Assembly: GCA_958450325.1 (NCBI GenBank)
Contig: CAUDLW010000052.1
Span: 62,001 to 126,000, forward strand
From: Agrostemma githago
Lineage: Eukaryota > Streptophyta > Magnoliopsida > Caryophyllales > Caryophyllaceae
Reading direction: 5' to 3'
Length of the DNA: 64,000 bases
The notes under the pieces are model-generated. The model ran no database searches. It was not told the DNA's origin and worked only from the letters and a program-made list of their open reading frames with translations. A program made the translations under genes and the position numbers. Position 1 is the first letter of the stretch. Each line of letters starts with the position of its first letter. Positions 1 through 12,400 of this stretch are shown in pieces.

Positions 1-31
1 CCTCTTAGAGAGACAAATAGAGTATTATATA

Positions 32-129
32 GTCCCTCCGGTCACTATTTTTTGCCCCATTCCATTAAAATACACCTCAAAAATATTCATGAAATGGGGG
101 CGAAGAATAGTGACTGGATCGGAGGGAGG
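32..129. mobile_element. Short Stowaway-like MITE
   Basis: About 98 bp with imperfect terminal inverted repeats: left gtccctccggtcactatt, right the complement of tccctccgatccagtcac. It is flanked by TA on both sides (30-31 and 130-131). TA duplications and CTCCCTCC-type ends are typical of Tc1/mariner-derived Stowaway MITEs. It has no coding capacity. Confidence 0.75.
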
Positions 130-131
130 TA

Positions 132-1966
132 TAATACTGGAAGTAGTATTATTTTCTATTAGATCTCTTTTTATTTAAATTTTTTGAGGGATTTCTAACG
201 TTTTTTTTGTATAGTTCCTTTTTGTTGAAATAACTTTGAATGGCAATATATCTCGTGCTCACTAATTCTGAAAACGTCTTTTTCTCAGAATTATTGTCTT
301 TACGTGATTTTTGATTTTTAAAAATTGTCATTTCCAGGACTTTAGGTGAGTTATGGTCTTTCAAACGTTTTCCACCGAATAAAATTTGAGCAACTATTAA
401 CTTTTTTTTTGCAATTCTCGAAAGTGATAGTTTTTTCCCAAACTAAAAGTTGACACGAAATCTTTGGTTTGAAAAAAAAATCAGAACTTTCGGAATTTCG
501 TTGTTAAGAGTTATCGTCATTCAAAGTTATTTTCACTAAAAGGACAAGGTACAACATAAAAAACACAGGGATACCATGTAGATAATTCCAAAAGTTTAGG
601 TTGCTACTTAATCCATTTCCCGCCAAAAAGGGAATATTCCACCTATATTTCAAAATTCCCTCCAATTTTCGTAATGTCCGTCTAGAATACTTTTTAATTT
701 TTCTTACTCATGTTCCATTGAAGTTGTCTCTCATTTTTATGCGGAATTCTTCCTCCGAAAACATGTGTACGAATAGTATCCTAGGTAGTAGTTTGAAAGA
801 AAAATTATATTATGTAGAATTGCAAGAACTTGATTTTGATAGGTAGTTATTTATATTTCTTAAAAGTAAATAAATCCACTAATGATAGGCACAAAGAAAA
901 TGTAGAATCAATAAAAAAAGTTTATTGGAATTGTAAAATAAATAAAAATATATTAAATTGTTTTTTTTAAGTGAGCAAAAAAGTAAAATTTAATAGTCGA
1001 CTTCCATTATAATGACCAGTTTATCACATTTAATGAAAGCCCATGTTTTTATGCTGGTCTAATTGTTGCTTGATGTGGATGGTTTATCAAATTGAATTGT
1101 TCTGTCTAATTATTGCCATTAGTTCGGTTTGATTTCAAAGGAATTTCACATATAAGGACTTAAGGAATGCTAAAAATCTTCACGCATGAAGACATGAAGT
1201 GTAACATGTAAGTGTCTCCTATTGGCAATCGATAGAAGAGTATCTCATGTTATAAACTAAGGAATTACTCCACCCTTTGCCATATGTGTTGAGATCTTAA
1301 ATTTTGGAGAATAACTTTGAATGTCTGATATCTAACATCTTTGCATATTCTACAATAGTTTCAGTTATTCAATTGTAAAATACAGCGATTCTAGTCTAAG
1401 CGTTATATTAAACGGAGTATTGAAGATGGTTATTGAGAAAACATGTGCCTTAAGCCCTTAATTGTATTTTTTTAAAATCGACATGAGCCTCATCCACGTG
1501 GAGGGGAGAAAGTCCTCTTGATAAGCCAAAAAAAGTTTTTTTTTTTTCCAGAACTAATTAACATTGGGTAATTGGGTGGAGTAACTCGGTATATAGACAA
1601 GTATATAGGTGATAAAGTTGAACTGACTTGTTCGTCGCTTGGTTTATTGTTTTAGCATATAGGGATGTTTGCTTGTATTTTTTTAGTCTTTTTTGTTAAC
1701 TTATTTTACATTGCTTCCTCTAGATAATATGCTAGCACTTTGCTGCTCTAGTTGAGGTTGTACTGTTGTACTATCCTTAGAGATAGAACCCTGCTGATTT
1801 TGAAGCAGAATTGTGTGCTTGATGCTACTTGCTATTTATTTCTCGCTGGCTTGCTTTTTTTTATGAATGCCAATTCTTCTTCCTGCTGTATTTTACCTTC
1901 AATATTCTGTCTCAAATTTGCTTATATTCAAGGATTCATTTTCCTTAACTTGTAACGTTCTCAAAG
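132..1966. other. AT-rich intergenic or intronic DNA, no recognised feature
   Basis: AT-rich sequence with many T and A runs. The open frames present are short and have no recognisable motif. If the candidate exon at 1967-2068 is real, the right part could be its upstream intron, since several T-rich stretches look intron-like. I cannot support any gene here. Confidence 0.5.
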
Positions 1967-2068
1967 AATCCCTATGGGAAAAGAAAAGATTCAAATCACC
2001 CTGCTGCTGCTGTTGCTGCTCCTACTAATGCAATGAATGGATCTGCTCCATCTGTAAACTACCAATAG
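1967..2068 (+). other. Candidate 3'-terminal coding exon of an unidentified gene
   Basis: After a possible acceptor (ctcaaag at 1960-1966) there is an open stretch of 33 codons ending in TAG. It starts N-P-Y-G-K-R-K-D and continues with an alanine-rich run (A-A-A-V-A-A-P) and a tail ending S-V-N-Y-Q. The composition looks more like coding sequence than the AT-rich surroundings, and the following sequence could be a 3' UTR. No upstream exon is recognised in the window and I cannot name a family. It may be a fragment or chance. Confidence 0.25.
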
Positions 2069-3156
2069 CTGGAAGGGGATGTACTCTGCTCTTAATTCTT
2101 CAAAATTGCTACTACATGATAGGATGCATCATGAAGCTGTGGCATGCATCTATATTATCAGCATTAGCATCCTCATCATGCATAATATAGTGGCATCTTG
2201 AATATTCCTCAGGTCATGTTTTGCCATGATATATAAGATATGCATTGTCCGAAGCATTTCCATGTCTGTCATTGAGAACATGGTAGAATTCATACTATAT
2301 TTGTAGCACTGGTGCATTTCTGTTGTAGTTTTATGGATATGTGATGTCTCTTTTAATCATACAGACTGTTCTAATTGCATAGCATTGATAAATTGCGACA
2401 TCACCTAATTTCTGGCCTTCATTTCATGTCATTGAAATTACGACAGAATTTTTTTGAGTTCATGTCATTAATCATGAATTCACGATTTCTGCGGCGATCC
2501 ATTCCCATTTGCATCAGCACAAAGCTTTTATATGACATCAAAAATTATAGCATCCACCTATGTGCCTAATTTATGTTGGGACATCATTTCATGACATTAA
2601 AATTTTGACATGGGAGTCTATGGGTTTGTTGTTTGATAGTGATTGCTTGTGTAATCATTACCATTCACATCTGTTATCATTCTGATAGGTCCACAATATG
2701 TGCACAGGTTCAGTCAGTTCAAAGCGCTTTCATTTTTGTGAGATTAGGCTAGTCAAACATACTCCCATGAGTATATCGAGAAACATATATAAGAATGCAC
2801 TTTGCTCTGATTACCATGCAGGATGTGGTCATTATCTGACAAATGATCTGATTCATTCGTCTGTGTTCGAGAGGTCGCTGTGCTTCCCATGAGGGGTTAG
2901 CCGAAGTACTCTTTATTGATGATACAGCTTTCTCTGGTTCGAGGTTTGTCTTTTAAGGTGCAGGAGATGCGGTTCCTGTAGTCTACAAGGAAAACACGTT
3001 TTGATTGTGACAGGTTTTGAACTAGGTAATAATGAGTATCACCATCTGATTGACAGGTTTCGGACTAGGCAACGAACATCACCCTTTTGATGATGCCAGT
3101 GCCATTTGCTTTCCAGGTCGATTGCTGCAGTATTCTGTGTGTAACCTGAAAATTGG
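2069..3156. other. Noncoding stretch, possible 3' UTR and intergenic DNA
   Basis: No supported gene. There is a locally duplicated phrase around 3012-3070 (variants of caggttt-gaactagg followed by atcaccat), which looks like a short imperfect direct repeat. Confidence 0.4.
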
Positions 3157-3158
3157 TA

Positions 3159-3341
3159 CTCACTCCGTCCCAATAGGTAGTCTATGTTTGCTTTATACAC
3201 GAAGATTAAGGTGAGTGGGATAAGATTTATTGTTAGTTTATTAGAAAACAAAAAGTAGAGTGTGAAACTTACCAAAAAGAGAAAGTGTAACCTATTGACC
3301 GACACACCCGATAAAGGAAATGTAAACTGGGACGGAGGGAG
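3159..3341. mobile_element. Stowaway MITE
   Basis: About 183 bp flanked by TA (3157-3158 and 3342-3343). The left end ctcactccgtcccaatagg matches the complement of the right end (gggacggagggag) with an internal mismatch. TIR and TA duplication fit the Stowaway (Tc1/mariner) class. Confidence 0.8.
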
Positions 3342-4086
3342 TATTAGCTAATAAACTGTGAACTAGGCAGACTGAATTTTGTTTTCTTTAGCCTTAGTTT
3401 TACTTCTTCCCTTGGGCTTGCACTTCATTTTTTTTTTCCTTTTCTAATTTTTTTTATTAATATTAGACTCTTCTGCACTTATGTGCTACGCCCTTCTTCG
3501 GGTTCGGTTTATGAACCTGTGATTTACGATGCATTCCCGTCCTCAAATCACCGGACCACTAGTTTGGTCACTGAGAGAAGACTGTTGAGAAAATTGTAGA
3601 TAGAGAGGACTTTGATTCACCCCGGTTTGTAGGGTTAAACTAAGGTCTAAATCTCAAATTCTAGACATTGGCTCATACACCAGGTAAACGGGTTGTTTAG
3701 TTTGGTTTTCGGTTGGATTAAGTTGATTCGATTATACTTGGGCTGACCTAGCTTGATTTGATCATGTTTATTTTGGTTATCTCTTTTTATAATTTGTGTT
3801 ATTTCGAGTTGTGTACAGTTTGATTTAGATTAATTTCAGATTAGGTGAGTTTTGGTTTATAATTTTCTTGACTTCATGATTATAAAACCCTGGTTACCTA
3901 ATTCGTTGCCTATGGGTTCGAATCACGAATTGATCGTCTGTACCAATTCGTGATACAGTTTCGTTTTGACTCGTTGGAATTCGTGAATCACAAGTGAAAA
4001 TTCGACGAATCAAAAACCTTCAATTCGTGGGTGAATAACTCAAAAATTAATATGAATTCGCCGAAGGTAGTGAATGAAAATTAATT

Positions 4087-4529
4087 GGCATGTTTGGGAA
4101 CTTGGATTTGGAATTGAATTTTGGATTTGAAATATTTCGGGTGTTTGGAAACTTTGGGATTTGGATTTGAAATTTTGACCAAATCCAATTTATTTTAAAT
4201 TTGGTTTTCTCAAATTCCTAGTATATGGGTAATCATTTCAATTCCGTCACTTGTCGTAGTATTTGTTTTTCGCATAATCTTGTCGTAGTATTTGTTTTTC
4301 TTTATTTTTTTCTCGTATTTGAACATTTACATTTTTCTAATGAAAAATGTTAAAAAATAAAAATTGGTGACCTTGATCTGACTCCACCCGTCCGAGTTCC
4401 AAATTGAAATCCAAATTTAAGTGTACCCAAACACCATTTTGGATTTGGATTTAGATTTGAATTCTAGAAATTCAAATACAGGAACTGAATTCTTGATATT
4501 CAAATCAATTTCGAGTACCCAAACGCAAC
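4087..4529. mobile_element. Possible nonautonomous DNA transposon with GTTTGGGA-type ends
   Basis: The left end ggcatgtttgggaacttg pairs imperfectly with the right end (cgagtacccaaacgcaacc, inverted). Internal sequence is rich in degenerate inverted phrases such as ggatttgga and ccaaatccaa. No clean target duplication is visible, so the superfamily is unresolved (hAT or Harbinger-like are possible). Confidence 0.5.
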
Positions 4530-4777
4530 CTGAGCACAAAGTACGAATCTTACTTGTAAATTTGTAATTGGAGTATTCTACTACCCACAGAGGTCTCGTA
4601 TGGTGGTTACGTATGGTGAAGATTAATTTAGGTGATGATTATTTTATTTTTAAAGTGAAGATCAATTTCATTAATAATGAACCATCCGACATCGACAAAT
4701 GATGTTAAATTAAACCGAATACAAATTAGTAAAAATAAATAAAGAACTCTTTGAGACAAAGATCGCTATTAGAATAA

Positions 4778-4956
4778 CAGTAAGTTTTGCTTGTGACGGA
4801 TATATCCGTCGCAAGCCTACGACGGGCCAAATACCACCCATGTGGTAGATAAGACAAAACATGGGTAGACATTTTGGTTTTTCTTATCCACCCACATGGG
4901 TACTACTTGACCCGTCGCATACTTGTGACGGCCTCCGTCACAAGTAAGAATTTGTG
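4778..4956. mobile_element. Mutator-like MITE, copy 1
   Basis: About 179 bp with TIRs ending in cttgtgacgg on the left and ccgtcacaag on the right. Flanks ttagaataa and ttataacaa match at 7 of 9 positions, consistent with a decayed 9-bp duplication. The same family recurs at 5238-5385. Confidence 0.6.
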
Positions 4957-5237
4957 TTATAACAATGCGCTTCTGCATAGCCTTCTGTATATCGTTGTTT
5001 ATTGACACAATCTTTTGCGAAGGAATCTATAGATCTGATGAAATATTCTTCAAAATGGTGAACTTTCTCTATTTTGATAAATAGTAGACCGAGATTTGAC
5101 CTCAATTGTATCACCGTACGTAGAAATTTCATTGCTCTCATGATCTTGCACATAGTTCTTGAACTTCTCACAAAGAGAGAGCAAATTCACTGAAAACATA
5201 GGAGCAAACTCATCAATTGATGGGGGCAAAACGTCAA

Positions 5238-5385
5238 GAGTAAGTCTTCCTTGTGACGGATATTATCAGAAAAGACAAGACTAAAAAGTAGCGCATGAGT
5301 TTGTCTTGTCTATTCAAGTGGTTATTATTTATTTGACTCGTCACACGTTTGTGACGAAAAAATCCGTCACAAATAAGAATTTGTC
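5238..5385. mobile_element. Mutator-like MITE, copy 2
   Basis: About 148 bp with TIRs of the same family as copy 1 (ccttgtgacgg left, ccgtcacaaataag right). A perfect 9-bp target duplication aaacgtcaa occurs at 5229-5237 and 5386-5394, which points to the Mutator superfamily. Confidence 0.75.
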
Positions 5386-5551
5386 AAACGTCAAAAGGAG
5401 GCAAGAGTTTATTATCAGGGTGATTACTTTATATATCAACAACATTGAAGGCAAAAGAAGAAAATGGTGTTTATTTTTTAGATAAAAGAAAAAAGTGATA
5501 TGGGTTGATTATGCAGAGAAATGAAGAAGAGGAAAGGTGATGGGGTATAAC

Positions 5552-6222
5552 TAGACCTGTCAAAAACTGACCCGACCCGAAACCGTCCGAAAAAAACCCG
5601 GGAAAACCCGCCCGAAAATGACCGAAACCCGAAAGTGACCCGACCCGATAATAACCCGAATATATTGGGTCAAAACCCGCCCGAACCCGTTACCCGCCCG
5701 AAAATAGATAAATTAAAAAAATATTACTATTATACAATAAAGTTTCTCAAAAACAGTAAGAAATATTTTTTTTCCCTCAAAATTTTAAGAAATAATATTT
5801 ATATATACATCTTTAAAATCATATTTTTATGAGATGATTATTATAATGAGAAAAAAAATCAATAAATCGAGTCAAAGTTCGTCATATATATTCGTACTTC
5901 CTATAGAAATAAAATATCAATGTAAATTAAAAGATATATTAAATAAAACAGGTTTATTTTCACTAATATCATATATTAAATGAGATGATTAAGAAAATTA
6001 AGAATAAAATTGTATTTATGACTAAAAAAAAGTAAAGAAAATTAATGTTTTTAAAGTGCGTTAATAACCCGTATTTGACCCGAACCCGACCCGAAACCCG
6101 TATAAACCCGACCCGTATAAAACCCGTATTTTTCAAACCCGAAATACACCCGACCCGTATTTTACCCGAACCCGAAATGACCGAACCCGAAACCCGACCG
6201 CCCGACCCGTTTGACAGGTCTA
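5552..6222. mobile_element. hAT-type MITE with CCCGAA-rich arms
   Basis: 671 bp bounded by perfect 13-bp TIRs tagacctgtcaaa and tttgacaggtcta. An 8-bp duplication ggtataac is present at 5544-5551 and 6223-6230, diagnostic of hAT insertion. Both arms are packed with degenerate CCCGAA/CCCGACCCG phrases, C-rich on the same strand, around an AT-rich core. There is no transposase. Confidence 0.85.
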
Positions 6223-6498
6223 GGTATAACCGTATAAGCCAAGGCATGGTGTCAGATTCTAAGAACTTTATAAATGTGAAATAAATAAATTAAATTAGTA
6301 TAGACCTCATGTAATTATGTACGATATTTATAAAAATATTTTATAGCATATTTCTTTAAATTTTAAATATTAATTCACTTCGTTTTAAATATTTCTTTAA
6401 AATTTAAAAGATTTCCTATATTTTTATACTCTCGGATATATCATCTCGCATTTTGAGATACTGATCACCTCTCATTTTAATATATACTATAAAATATA

Positions 6499-6992
6499 CT
6501 TCCTCTGTTTCGTTAATATTTTTCACATTTTCTTTTTCAACAATTTCTTTGATTTCTTCCACTTTCTGTTTTTTGCTACCAAATTTCTCTCTTACCTAGG
6601 TGACCCTTTTTTATCACCTCTCATTTAAATATATAGTACTCCCTCCTATTCCAAGTATTCCTCCCCAATTTTTTTCGGGGGGAAACCAAGGAGGGAGTAA
6701 ATAATAATAAATGGTGGAGTTAAAATAAAAGAGATGAATAGAAAGTGAGGTATGAAGTGTAAAAGGTGGGATATGAAGTGAAAATGTGTTGAGTTTAGAT
6801 GTGGAGGAAAAGAATAAAGAATTGAAGGAAGAATAAAGAATGATTATAATTATATCTAAAAAAAGAAAGTGGGAAGAAAATCAAACTAAGCTCAAAAAGG
6901 GAAGTGAGGAATACTTGGAATAAGTGGGAGTATTGTTTTTCTTAAGAAATGTGTCACTTTTAAGGTGAAAGAAATCAATGAAACGGAGGGAG
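6499..6992. mobile_element. Outer Stowaway MITE (host of a nested MITE)
   Basis: Left end cttcctctgtttcgttaat and right end atcaatgaaacggagggag are inverted repeats, flanked by TA at 6497-6498 and 6993-6994. A second Stowaway sits inside at 6639-6930. Without it the outer element is about 200 bp. Confidence 0.75.
6639..6930. mobile_element. Inner Stowaway MITE
   Basis: TIRs ctccctcctattccaagtat (left) and atacttggaataagtgggag (right) with flanking TA at 6637-6638 and 6931-6932. About 292 bp. A further internal ggagggagta at about 6690 may be the end of a still smaller element. Confidence 0.8.
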
Positions 6993-7001
6993 TATAACTG
7001 T

Positions 7002-7686
7002 TGTTCCGGTATTGGAATCAATTAACCCGATTCGGGATTCGGGCTTGAGGTGTACGATATTGCGTTGAATCAACAATTGGTCAATCTTGCCAACCTCTCC
7101 TTCCTCCTACTCCACTGGTCGGACCTTCCCGGCGAAATGGGCTGGCTCCCTGCACACAGAACGCACAGGGCCTCAGAGGTTGTCCGAGGGAACCCTCTCC
7201 GATGCCTAAGTCAGTCCGTGAATGCCTTAAAGAACCTAGCTCGTGAGGAACTAGGTGGCGTTTGTAGAGTAAGAGTTCTAGAGAGAGAAAATCCAACCCC
7301 TTTCTTGTGGAAAATGGAAGAGTATTTATACCTTCCCACAAGAGAGGGAAGTAGAGGGAGGATGGGTGGATGAGGAGGTGACAAGTGGCTTCACCTCATC
7401 CACCCATTCTCATTTACCTTAGGCGAAATGACGAGGAGGTCCCTCGGCGGTCCCTGCCCTGCATGTGGAGAATGACCAGAAGACAGGCAGGTTGGGGTTA
7501 TGCGAAGACTGGGTTTGGCAGACCGCTCCTCCCTGTCGGGCAGGCGGTCATCTGAAGCTCCCCGTGGGTTCTCTTTTTAATGACTTCGCTCGGATTGTCT
7601 ACCAAGTCGGTCCCCGGGCTCCCTAGGTGGAGTCTCTTGAGGGTCTGCTTAGCAGGCGGTTCGGAGCAGGCTGCCGACCTTCATCA
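7002..7686 (-). repeat. Tat element 3' LTR (left copy)
   Basis: Begins tgttccggtattgg and ends ccttcatca on the plus strand. It matches 26709-27389 closely with small substitutions and a short indel near the right end. It abuts the TA of the outer Stowaway through the 5-bp duplication. Confidence 0.9.
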
Positions 7687-8044
7687 ATTGGCCCTCGCAA
7701 GCTGGGAGGGAGCAAGGCTTCCTTCCGGCTGGCGACTTTTGCTCAGATGGAGGGAGGTTGACTTATTTTCGGCTTCACTGCTGCTGCATTTAATGCGTTT
7801 GTACTTTCCCGAGGAAAGAAGTGTTAATTGTGTCAGGTATGCAAAGAGTTTAGGAGGTCTTTTGCAATGATTACCCTTCATGCTTGGTGGATTTTCGGGC
7901 AATGTGAGGACTTCGCGATTGGTGGCATTCCCTGCCAGGATGGTTGGGATGCCATTTAATGCTTCATTTCCTTTGTATAAATTCCAGCTCCCTTCGCCAT
8001 TTTGTTATTTCATCCTCAATTCTTCCACTTTTCTTTGTTGAATC

Positions 8045-8625
8045 ATGGTTTGGATCAAGAAATCTATTACTCGCCATGGAGTTCGCACTGTTACTTTTCT
8101 TTTTAAGGGATTTTGGAGACTTAGGTATGCTCGGGCGGCTTACCGGGCCCTTCGCCGCAGCCGTCGTCCACGGCCACATCCCCTTCGGAGTGTTCAGAAG
8201 GCTACCATTAGGGCGGGCAAGCGCCCTAGAAGATCCTCGCCTCCTGCTGCTTCCAGGTTCAAGCGCTGCCCTCAAGGAGGAGGGTGTTTTGATCGGGGTT
8301 GCCATGAGTGTTTCCCATGGTTGCACCCTGAACAGTTCGACCCCGACTGTTCTGACGCAGACTCTTCCCTGGGGTCAGGCCCTTCCTCTACAGTGAAGAA
8401 AACAGGCTGCGTACTTGTGATGACTCCCAGACAACCCTAAGGCAGGGACTGGACGTCAGCAGCCGGGACTCTGAAGACAGTGAGGATCTGGGCTGTTCGA
8501 GTGACAGGGACGAGGATGGACTCCCTGATGATCCCTTCAAGGATTCCTCAGACTGGGATTGGGGATCGGACTTTGGAGGCCAAGACAGCCCTGGGGACTA
8601 TTCTCCAGACTTACGTGATGACTAG
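8045..8625 (+). pseudogene. Tat extra ORF 2: basic N-terminus, acidic C-terminus, one frameshift
   Basis: From ATG at 8045 the frame encodes an Arg/Lys-rich N-terminal part (about residues 20-80, with R-R-S-R-R-P-R-P), then a Cys/His-containing stretch. That frame stops at 8440. A second frame overlaps from about 8390 and encodes a strongly acidic, Ser/Asp-rich tail ending D-L-R-D-D at the TAG at 8623-8625. A single indel near the aaaa at about 8398-8401 would join them. The ORF lies antisense to gag-pol, between the 3' LTR and extra ORF 1. I do not recognise the family. The split charge suggests a nucleic-acid-binding or chromatin-associated protein, but that is inference. Confidence 0.5.
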
Positions 8626-9155
8626 GCCTGCTTGCAGGGTGCAGGCGTATTGAGCCGGAAATCCAGGCTCCTTTTGTATTTTCTTTCTTTGCCAGGCATG
8701 ATATGTAACTTGTCCATTTTCCATCAAAGTTAATGAAAAAATCCGAGCGACTTTGTTATTTGCTTTTTTTTTGAATGCTGGGATGACGTTGCTAACTGAC
8801 TGTCCCTCTGACACTTTTGCTTTTTCGAGGCCCTTCTTGGGAAGGGGTGAGCGGCTCATGTTCAAAGTGTGACACGTGGGGTAGATTGTTGGGGACGTTT
8901 TGTCAGAGAGGCGGCCTTTTTGGCTTCATGGACTTTATATAAGCTCTTCCCCTCCTCCATTTCTTTCTTTTACATTTTTCGAAATTCGTAGCCCCTCTCA
9001 TACTCCCAAACCGTCTTTGTTGCTGAGAACTTCGTGAGACCAATGAGTGCTTTCTATCACACTTTCCGGCGACAACCAACGTTCTAGGTTAGGATCTTTC
9101 TTTAAATCTTCGCCCTTTTTCCCTTTCATCAATACTTTTTTTTTTATAAACCAGT

Positions 9156-9457
9156 ATGTCTCGAGTTCGGGCTTTCTCTTTTGGTTCACTGTCTGAGAGG
9201 GCTGAGGGTAGAGACGGGAGTGGGCGCGATCTAGCCTCTTCTTCTGGGGTTGGGCCCAGGGAGGAGGATCGCCTTGACAGGGGGGAAGGTGCTGAATCCC
9301 CCGAACCCGCTCCCTTTGACGTTGTTGATTCAGACAACGAGGCACTGGAGGTGGACCCCTCCAGGATTGCCGGCCCCCTCATTCGCAGGGAGAGAGGGAA
9401 AACTTATTATTTGGATAAGAAAAAATACTTGATTCCTCTAAAAACCTACCCTGAAGC
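9156..9457 (+). pseudogene. Tat extra ORF 1, N-terminal part (split by solo LTR)
   Basis: Starts at ATG 9156 and encodes a Ser/Arg/Glu-rich low-complexity N-terminus followed by K-T-Y-Y-L-D-K-K-K-Y. The frame is cut at 9457 by a 3.5-kb solo LTR. Removing that LTR and one copy of gaagc restores the same frame directly into 13002. The ORF is antisense to gag-pol. Together the pieces make about 753 codons with two stops if an 87-bp intron is removed. Confidence 0.75.
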
Positions 9458-12400
9458 TGTAACACCCGCTATATTTCTAGCAGTTTTATTCCTTATCGTT
9501 ATGACATCGTTATAACTCTATCACATTTTGGCTTATGTGTCATCATTTTTCCAAGCTTATCTTCAATTTTGAGTTTAATGATATTTATTTTTATTTTAAA
9601 AGATTTTAAATCTTTTACATCTATTTATTTGATTTTCTTCGTAAACTAAGTAATTTTTCCGCGAGGAATTCTATTTCTCTCCGAATTGACATTTTTAGGC
9701 TTGGATTTAAGTTATTTCTTTTTCCTAAAAATGTTTGAATACGTTTATGGAATATTTTTTTTTACTAAGATATATTTTAGTTACTAAAAACAAGCCATTT
9801 ATGATTTTATTACGAAGCTTCGCGAATAATTATTTTCTTACGCGAGGTTTACTCGAATTACTTTGAAACGCCTTTAACTATTTTACGATTATACTTTTTA
9901 TCAACTTATAAATTATTTGAGACTGTTTTCTCACATTATGGACCGACTAAGCTCTTGGTCACAAGTTTTATTACATTTTATTTAAACGTTTCATTTTATC
10001 ACATTAAAACGTAATCATAAGATAAATCATTTTCATTCATTGTAGCATTTATGTCAAAGCTTATCTTACTCCCTCTCTTATCTCATTTGGCCGGCCAACT
10101 TATGGTCTAGGTACACTCTTGAATTCTTTTTTTTGAAAGCCTTAATTCATGCTTACTCTTTTAAGTATTGTATCACCCATCTCCACCTTTACTCTCTACA
10201 TTCATTTCTTTTACATTCACCAAAAATATTCATCACTCTCTTCTCCTCTCTTTTGGCCGTGTGACCCTTAGCCATTCTAGGCAAATTTTTGCTCCATTTC
10301 TAGTCTCAATCGCATCATTCTTATCGTCATAATCATCCTCTTTCCGATTCCTTCGTTAAGGTATTAATCGACATCATTTTCGATCAATTTTTACCTTGTT
10401 TTTTTTTAGTTTTCTCATGGTATTTTCTGCCATGATTTTCGTGTTGGTAGGATTTTTGGACGATCCCGAAGCCGACGAATACATCGTTGATTCAGACTTG
10501 GAGTAGAGGTAACGTCGATGTTACTCGGTATTTCAAGGTTTTAATTGAGTATTTGCATGTATATATTTTTATATTTTATTTTGGCAATATATGTATGTCA
10601 CGAATTCTGGAAAAATTTTTAAAGTTGAAATTTTGCATGTTTCGATATTTTTATCGTTTTTACGAGATTAACGATTAAATTGTTATAATAATTTGTAAAA
10701 TCGTAATAATCGGCCTAAACATGTAATATATATTTATATTCTGGAAAAATGTTGTTTTTGATGATTTTTAGTAATTTAGTATTTTTCTGATATTTTTGAT
10801 ATCGATTATTGAATTATTATCGTTTTCGGACAAAAACGATTGAAAACCGATTTTTAGTTCTAGTACTTAAACATTTTATTTTAATCTGATTTTTGACGTG
10901 GTAAAACTTTCTGGTGAAAGAGAATTTTATGAATTTTCTCATAATTTTTCGGAATTGTTAAGTGGATGAATTAATTAATCACTTTAAATCATCGTTTATC
11001 GTTAAAACCGTGTTTGTTGTTTAAATTCTCGATTTCTGGTCTTTGGTTTAAATCTGGAAAAATTTATGATTCTGATGATTTCATATTAAAATGTATTATT
11101 ATGATTTTTAGTGCCTTAATAAAATGTTTGGAACGATAGGTTTGTTAATAAAATCGTTAATTGCGAAAACGGGTTTAAATGACGGTTTTGTTGAAATTTG
11201 TTGAATCTGGGTTTTGGAAAAAATCTGGAAAAAATTTATATTCTGTAAAATTAGGATTTTAAAGTGTAATAATAATTTTTGGATATTAATACTTAAATCG
11301 TTTTGTAATTACTATTTTTATTAATCGTTATTGTCGAGATTGGACGATTAACGAGAAAACGCTTTAAAAACCGAGTTTTTAGAATTCTGGAAATTTTCTT
11401 TTCTGGACAGAATGTCCATAAATATAATTTAACTATTTTACGTAATTTTTGTACTATTTATTATAGTCTTTAATTAATAAATATTGATTTCGGACAAATT
11501 GTGATTTATCGCTAAATTGCTTCGTCTTACCTAAAAGAATTATTTTTCCAGCAATTTTGAAAGTATTTAAATCTGAAACTTTAAGAGTTAAATCATCCCT
11601 TAACATACTCTAAATATATTTGTTGGTTTAATTAAATAAAGACGTTCAAATATTTAATTTGATGTTTGCCGTAAAATCCTATTTATAATTTTATCGTCGA
11701 AACTAATAATAATTAGGGAATTTTAGCTTTATAACTTTTGAAGACACCCTAATTAGTAATATTAAAATATTTAAGATGTTTCTAATCATTTTATACCACT
11801 TACACGATATTTTAATAATTTCATAAAATCAAATGTTCTTACTTTAATAATTAATATCGTTAAGGCCGAAAGTATTAGTTTTATAAATCTATATCGTTTA
11901 CTAAAATGTGGTATTAGTATGAACTAATATTTTCACTACTTTGATATGATGCTATTTTTAGTAAAGTTTCTAAAAATAGAAGTTTCCTAAAATAGAAGTT
12001 TCCTAAAATAGAAGTTTCCTAAAATAGAAAGTTTCCTCTTTTAGAATATAAATGTTTACTTCTTTTATCCTCATATTGTTTATGATGAATACATCTTTTA
12101 AATATCGATAATGGTTTGTTTTGGAGTTATGGAATAAGGACAAGTGTGGGTTTAGAGTAATATAGTCTGGGGTGTACGTTTTGCCATCAACTATAAAGCT
12201 GGTGTGTCTATGTTGAGACACATTGGTCGTTGAACTGAGCATGGTTTGTGCTCAGGAGTGTGTATATTTTGACCTTAAACTTAGATATCGCATCGTGTAA
12301 GTCGCCGTCGGGTTGAACTGGATTACTGTTGGTGTCCAGGAGGGGTGTACATTACTTAAGCCAGGACCTCGCTGCACGCAGTCCTGTTATAGTTGAGTTG

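Noticed and set aside
7081..7341. Overlapping small frames in both Tat LTRs (also near 26757)
   Set aside because: They sit in LTR sequence in several frames, without domain or start evidence.
12003..12242. 79-codon minus-strand frame present also at 62989-63228, and 63-codon frames at 10487 and 61489
   Set aside because: They recur because the long LTR is repeated; no start context, domain or independent evidence of coding.
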